Source: Autumnicola lenta
GTDB lineage: Bacteria; Bacteroidota; Bacteroidia; Flavobacteriales; Flavobacteriaceae
Direction of reading: 5' to 3'
DNA: 64,000 bases
Assembly: GCF_031846515.1 (NCBI RefSeq)
Contig: NZ_JAVRHO010000002.1
Span: 1 to 64,000 of the forward strand
Shown: positions 60,854 to 64,000 of the stretch, piece after piece
Layout: every line of letters starts with the position of its first letter
Position numbering within the stretch: the first letter of the stretch is position 1
Notes under the pieces: generated by a model
The model's database searches: none
Seen by the model: the letters and a program-made list of their open reading frames with translations, nothing else
What the model was told of the DNA's origin: nothing
Made by a program: the position numbers and the translations under genes

Positions 60854-60895
60854 ATTACAAACTACGAACTACAGTCTAAAGTCTAAACTTAAACT
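60854..60895. repeat. 7-bp tandem repeat with changing unit
   Basis: ATTACAA, ACTACGA, ACTACAG, TCTAAAG, TCTAAAC, TTAAACT: six heptamers. The sequence just before (from about 60806) keeps a looser 7-bp step. Confidence 0.7.
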
Positions 60896-60920
60896 TTTTT
60901 ACTTTCACTTTATACATTTT

Positions 60921-61013
60921 TTTGCGTTAGGGATTGCAGCGAAAAGCCCGCCGCGACTGGAAGGAGCGCGGACTTGCAGCGGAAAGCCCGGCCCGTAGGG
61001 CAACGCCCAAATA
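60921..61013. other. GC-rich structured element upstream of rpoD
   Basis: About 93 bp, far more GC-rich than its surroundings: GCGTTAGGGATTGCAGCGAA, AAGCCCGCCGCGACTGGAAGG, GAGCGCGGACTTGCAGCGGA, AAGCCCGGCCCGTAGGGCAA, CGCCC. It contains an internal duplication (TTGCAGCGAAAAGCCCG / TTGCAGCGGAAAGCCCG) and pairs GCGC/CGCG segments and TAGGG...CCGTAGGGC, with imperfect inverted ends (TTTGCGTT ... AACGCCCAAA). I recall similar elements in flavobacterial spacers but not a name. It may be a palindromic repeat or a structured RNA. Confidence 0.55.
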
Positions 61014-61031
61014 AAAATAATTAAGGTTTTT

Positions 61032-61060
61032 TGTAACATTCCGACTACTCTTTACGTATA
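61032..61060 (+). promoter_or_regulatory. Putative ECF-type promoter of rpoD
   Basis: TGTAAC (61032-61037), 17 nt, CGTATA (61055-61060). This resembles the TGTAAC/CGT pattern of extracytoplasmic-function sigma promoters rather than TAnnTTTG, which I do not find here. An unusually good Shine-Dalgarno AAGGAG (61094-61099) lies 7 nt before the rpoD ATG. Confidence 0.4.
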
Positions 61061-61106
61061 AACTAATACAAGAGCTATTCACATTATAAATCCAAGGAGA
61101 AGATAG

Positions 61107-61970
61107 ATGAGACAACTTAAGATTACGAAGCAGGTTACTAACCGTGAAACTGCTTCGCTGGATAAGTATTTGCAAGAAATTGGTAAGGTTGATTTAATTA
61201 CTGCCGACGAAGAGGTAGAATTGGCTCAGCGAATTAAAGCGGGTGATGACCGTGCTTTGGAAAAACTGACCAAAGCGAATTTACGTTTTGTGGTTTCGGT
61301 GGCAAAACAATATCAAAATCAGGGTTTAACACTTCCCGATTTAATTAACGAAGGGAATTTAGGCCTTATTAAAGCTGCTAAACGTTTTGATGAAACACGT
61401 GGTTTTAAGTTTATTTCCTACGCTGTATGGTGGATCCGTCAGTCCATTTTACAGGCTTTGGCAGAGCAATCGCGTATTGTGCGTTTGCCGCTAAACAAGA
61501 TTGGATCTATTAACAAGATCAACAAAACTTTTGCTTTCCTGGAGCAGTCTCACGAGCGCCCGCCTAGTGCTGAAGAGATCGCCAAGGAACTGGACATGAC
61601 GATTAATGATGTTAAGGAATCTATGAAGAATTCCGGGCGCCACGTATCTATGGATGCGCCTTTGGTTGAAGGGGAAGATTCTAACCTTTACGATGTATTA
61701 CGTTCTGGTGAATCTCCAAATCCTGACAAAGAATTGCTGCATGAGTCGCTTAGAACTGAAATTGAGCGTGCTTTGGAAACATTGACTCCGCGTGAAGCAG
61801 ATGTAATTCGTCTTTATTTTGGATTGGGAGACCAACACCCAATGACGCTTGAAGAAATTGGCGAGACTTTTGATTTAACACGTGAGAGAGTTAGACAGAT
61901 TAAAGAAAAGGCAATCAGACGATTGAAGCATACTTCCAGAAGTAAGATTTTGAAAACTTACTTAGGATAA
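61107..61970 (+). CDS. rpoD: Primary sigma factor (sigma A)
   Basis: 287 residues, the short Bacteroidetes form without region 1.1. Region 1.2 starts at about 15 ([15 protein letters not shown]). Region 2 includes [40 protein letters not shown] near 60-100 and [22 protein letters not shown] near 105. Region 3 includes [23 protein letters not shown] near 155. Region 4 has [15 protein letters not shown] near 232 and the helix-turn-helix [29 protein letters not shown] near 250-280. It directs RNA polymerase to the TTTG/TAnnTTTG promoters seen in this window. Two terminators follow. Confidence 0.97.
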   Translation: MRQLKITKQVTNRETASLDKYLQEIGKVDLITADEEVELAQRIKAGDDRALEKLTKANLRFVVSVAKQYQNQGLTLPDLINEGNLGLIKAAKRFDETRGFKFISYAVWWIRQSILQALAEQSRIVRLPLNKIGSINKINKTFAFLEQSHERPPSAEEIAKELDMTINDVKESMKNSGRHVSMDAPLVEGEDSNLYDVLRSGESPNPDKELLHESLRTEIERALETLTPREADVIRLYFGLGDQHPMTLEEIGETFDLTRERVRQIKEKAIRRLKHTSRSKILKTYLG

Positions 61971-61985
61971 GATATTTAAGATGAC

Positions 61986-62037
61986 AACAGTTTAGCTGCG
62001 GAGTGATGACCGGAGCAGAAATAACTGTTCGTTTTTT
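61986..62037 (+). terminator. First terminator after rpoD
   Basis: Arms AACAGTTTAGCTGC and GCAGAAATAACTGTT around GGAGTGATGACCGGA, with a T run (GTTTTTTG) after. 15 nt past the stop codon. Confidence 0.65.
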
Positions 62038-62050
62038 GATTGATGAATGA

Positions 62051-62078
62051 CCCCGGAGTGATGACCGGGGTTTTTTTT
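62051..62078 (+). terminator. Second terminator after rpoD
   Basis: CCCCGG / CCGGGG stem around AGTGATGA and eight T. The loop GGAGTGATGACCGG is shared with the first terminator, so the pair looks duplicated. Confidence 0.85.
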
Positions 62079-62191
62079 ATGCCTGAGGTTGAAAACCTAT
62101 GCAGACTTTTACAGAAACTAAACTTTTGTTAATCCCTGTTTCTGCTCATCGCTTTTCTCTTTATTCTGCGTATTTTTTCTGTAAAAAATTT

Positions 62192-63058
62192 ATGGGAAAA
62201 CAGCAAAAAGTTTTGGTCGCAGGAGCATCTGGCTCTTTGGGACTGGAGATAGTAAAAGTGCTGAATGCACAGGGGCGGCCTATACGCGTCCTCACCAGTT
62301 CTGATGAAGGAAAAGAAAAACTTATTCCGTACACGAACGACATTTGGAAAGCCGATGCAAGCAACAGCGAGGAAGTTGCTAATATTACAGAAGGTGTGGG
62401 TACCGTGATTTCGGCTTTGGGAAACAGTGTAAGCCTCTTTACCCCCAATGAGAAATCTTTTTATAAGATTGATTTTGAATCCAATCGAAATATTCTGCGT
62501 GATGCAGAGAAAAATGGCGTAAAAAGGTTCGTTTATACTTCTATAAAAGGAGCCGATGTAGAGGAAGATTTTGCTGTAGCACGCTCACATAAATTATTTG
62601 AACAGGCGCTGCACGGCTCAGGGTTTGATTATACGATTATACGTCCTGTGGGATTCTTTTCCGGCCTTAATGACTTGATGATAATGGCGAAAAGAAAAGT
62701 GATTCCTCTCATTGGAGATGGAAGCGCCAAAACCAATAGTATTCATCATGCAGATCTCGCCAAGGTGGTTTGTCGGTATGTGGATGAAGGGCCGGAAGTA
62801 ACGGAAGTGGGAGGACCGGAAATCCATACCCGACTGGAAATGGCAGAAATGATCCAGGAAACTATAGGCGGAAAAATTGTAAAAGTTCCTGAAGTTATCG
62901 CAGATATCGGCTTGAAACTTCCCGATTTCTTTGAAGATATTCACGAGAAACTGGACTATTTTAAGTTTGTCACTACCAATGATATGATCGGCGAGAAAAA
63001 CGGTAATATCACCTTTAAAGAATATTTAGCTAATTTAGATAAAAATCAATTGCCATAA
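62192..63058 (+). CDS. Atypical NAD(P)-binding short-chain dehydrogenase-like protein
   Basis: 288 residues from MGKQQKVLVAGASGSLGLEIVK. A Met 31 codons upstream adds a segment without conservation and is rejected. The Rossmann motif is GASGSLG (GxxGxxG) at 10-16, TVISALGNSVSLF near 72, FVYTSIKGADVEEDFAVARSHKLFEQAL near 110 with the Tyr...Lys-like region altered as in NmrA-type proteins, YTIIRPVGFFSGL near 148 and IHHADLAKVVCRYVDE near 185. Such proteins act as redox sensors or quinone/isomer reductases. The function is unknown. The stop overlaps the next start (TAATG). Confidence 0.85.
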   Translation: MGKQQKVLVAGASGSLGLEIVKVLNAQGRPIRVLTSSDEGKEKLIPYTNDIWKADASNSEEVANITEGVGTVISALGNSVSLFTPNEKSFYKIDFESNRNILRDAEKNGVKRFVYTSIKGADVEEDFAVARSHKLFEQALHGSGFDYTIIRPVGFFSGLNDLMIMAKRKVIPLIGDGSAKTNSIHHADLAKVVCRYVDEGPEVTEVGGPEIHTRLEMAEMIQETIGGKIVKVPEVIADIGLKLPDFFEDIHEKLDYFKFVTTNDMIGEKNGNITFKEYLANLDKNQLP

Positions 63059-64000
63059 TGTCTCAACAATATGACGCGATTATAATTGGAAGTGGTTCCA
63101 ACGGGCTGGCTGCGGCCATTCATCTTCAACAAAAGGGGCTAAAAACTGCCATTTTTGAGCAGGCTTCTTCCCCTGGCGGTTCCACCCGAACGGAAGAAGT
63201 TACACTGCCGGGCTTTAAGCACGATATTGGCTCTGCAATTTTGCCGATGGGCGTTGCTTCTCCTTTTTTCAGAACCCTGCCCCTTGACGAACATGGGTTG
63301 GAATGGATCTATCCCGATATTCCTTATGCTCATCCATTTGATGATGGTACTGCCCTCGCTTGTTTTCAGGATATTGACAGGACAGCTGCGCAGCTATATA
63401 AGGATGAAAACTCCTATAAAAAACTCTTCAAGCCTATTGTGGAAAAATGGCCCCAATTGGAATACAACCTCCTGGGACCATTGTCATTTCCAGATCATCC
63501 CGTTGAATTACTGAAATTTGGATTAAAAGCACTACCATCTGCAAAAATGCTGGTGAACCATTATTTTAAAGAGGATAAAAGCAAAGTCTTTTTCTATGGC
63601 TCTGCCGCTCATTCCACTTTGCCACTAAACACCATTGCTTCAGCCTCTTTCGGACTTGTGCTGACCACAATGGCACACAAATTTGGATGGCCGTTCCCTA
63701 AAGGTGGCGCCGGAAAATTTATAGAAGCGCTCCTCTCCTACTATAAATCTATGGGAGGTGAAATTTTTCTGAATAAAAAGGTGGAGGATGTAAATGAGCT
63801 TCCTAAAGCAAAAGCATATCTTTTTGATGTTACCCCGGAACAACTCTTAAAAATAAAAGGAACCGAATTCCCTTCGCTGTACCGTAAAAGAATGGGGAAT
63901 TATAACTATGGCGCAGGAGTCTTTAAAATCGACTGGGCTTTAAGCAAACCTATTCCTTTTACGAACGAAAAATGCCGAAAAGCAGGTACAATACACCTCG
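63058..64000 (+). CDS. Phytoene-dehydrogenase-like FAD oxidoreductase (partial, runs off the window)
   Basis: Open from the ATG at 63058 to the window edge, at least 314 codons. MSQQYDAIIIGSGSNGLAAAIHLQQKGLKTAIFEQ is the FAD-binding GxGxxG fold, followed by SSPGGSTRTEEVTLPGFKHDIGSAI, the CrtI/retinol-saturase pattern (GG.. then F..D.G). Later KGGAGKFIEALLSYYKSMGGEIFLNKKVEDV is the typical 'GG...L......GG.I' cofactor block. The family includes carotenoid desaturases and saturases. Translationally coupled to the SDR gene (TAATG). The 3' end lies outside. Confidence 0.88.
   Translation, partial: MSQQYDAIIIGSGSNGLAAAIHLQQKGLKTAIFEQASSPGGSTRTEEVTLPGFKHDIGSAILPMGVASPFFRTLPLDEHGLEWIYPDIPYAHPFDDGTALACFQDIDRTAAQLYKDENSYKKLFKPIVEKWPQLEYNLLGPLSFPDHPVELLKFGLKALPSAKMLVNHYFKEDKSKVFFYGSAAHSTLPLNTIASASFGLVLTTMAHKFGWPFPKGGAGKFIEALLSYYKSMGGEIFLNKKVEDVNELPKAKAYLFDVTPEQLLKIKGTEFPSLYRKRMGNYNYGAGVFKIDWALSKPIPFTNEKCRKAGTIHL

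Noticed and set aside
1..64000. tRNA, rRNA and complete insertion sequences
   Set aside because: I scanned gaps for T-loop (GGTTCGAATCC-like) and transposase motifs and found none.

Overview
The window looks like chromosomal DNA from a member of the Flavobacteriaceae (Bacteroidota). The evidence is a short primary sigma factor without region 1.1, a PorT-type type IX secretion protein, a TamL-type Omp85 lipoprotein, an AccD without zinc-finger cysteines, lipoproteins with a C-S-K-D-D surface-export signature, Bacteroidetes-type promoters (TTTG, then about 19 nt, then TAnnTTTG) and mostly weak Shine-Dalgarno sites. The AT-rich composition and degenerate intergenic repeats fit a marine genus near Gramella, Salegentibacter or Zunongwangia, but the genus is inference.

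Layout. (1) 0.1-25.9 kb, minus strand: a very large surface-glycan locus with an initiating sugar-phosphate transferase (WbaP/WcaJ type), a Wzy/ligase-like membrane protein, about 14 glycosyltransferases, several methyltransferases (two FkbM type) and the ABC exporter ATPase Wzt. The 11-25 kb part is visibly AT-richer than the flanks. (2) 26.2-31.1 kb, plus strand: a GT-B-like protein, an MBOAT acyltransferase with an SGNH-like partner, and a GT4 enzyme. (3) 31.1-32.0 kb, minus: the Wzm permease, separated from Wzt by the plus-strand cassette. (4) 32.3-40.9 kb, plus: the nonulosonic (sialic-type) acid genes neuB, neuC and neuA plus an AsnB-like amidotransferase. Toxin-antitoxin pairs, a GIY-YIG nuclease, broken genes and repeats sit between the pathway genes. 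(5) 41.2-47.3 kb: a DUF433/DUF5615 pair with a dead toxin, a surface lipoprotein with leucine-rich-like repeats, then Wzc and Wza. (6) 47.5-64 kb: conserved core genes trkH-trkA, ubiE, porT, an rRNA 2'-O-methyltransferase, tamL, fbaA, accD, rpsO, pnp, rpoD, an atypical SDR and the start of a phytoene-dehydrogenase-like oxidoreductase.

How it works together (inference). NeuC, NeuB and NeuA would make a CMP-activated nonulosonic acid. WbaP would start a lipid-linked unit which the glycosyltransferases extend, with methylation and O-acylation as decorations. The Wzy-like protein, Wza/Wzc and Wzm/Wzt would polymerise and export the product. Components of both Wzy-dependent and ABC-dependent export are present, so more than one polymer may be made.

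Most notable. Degenerate tandem arrays with an exact 7-bp period but changing unit sequence recur throughout the window. They appear between genes, in the 3' ends of two coding sequences, and twice inside one 797-residue gene that looks like two glycosyltransferases fused through such a repeat. Small addiction modules lie between the nonulosonic-acid genes, and two have a mutated toxin beside an intact antitoxin. One glycosyltransferase is cut by a single in-frame stop. Wzc ends in a Gly-Tyr dipeptide run encoded by a 6-bp repeat.
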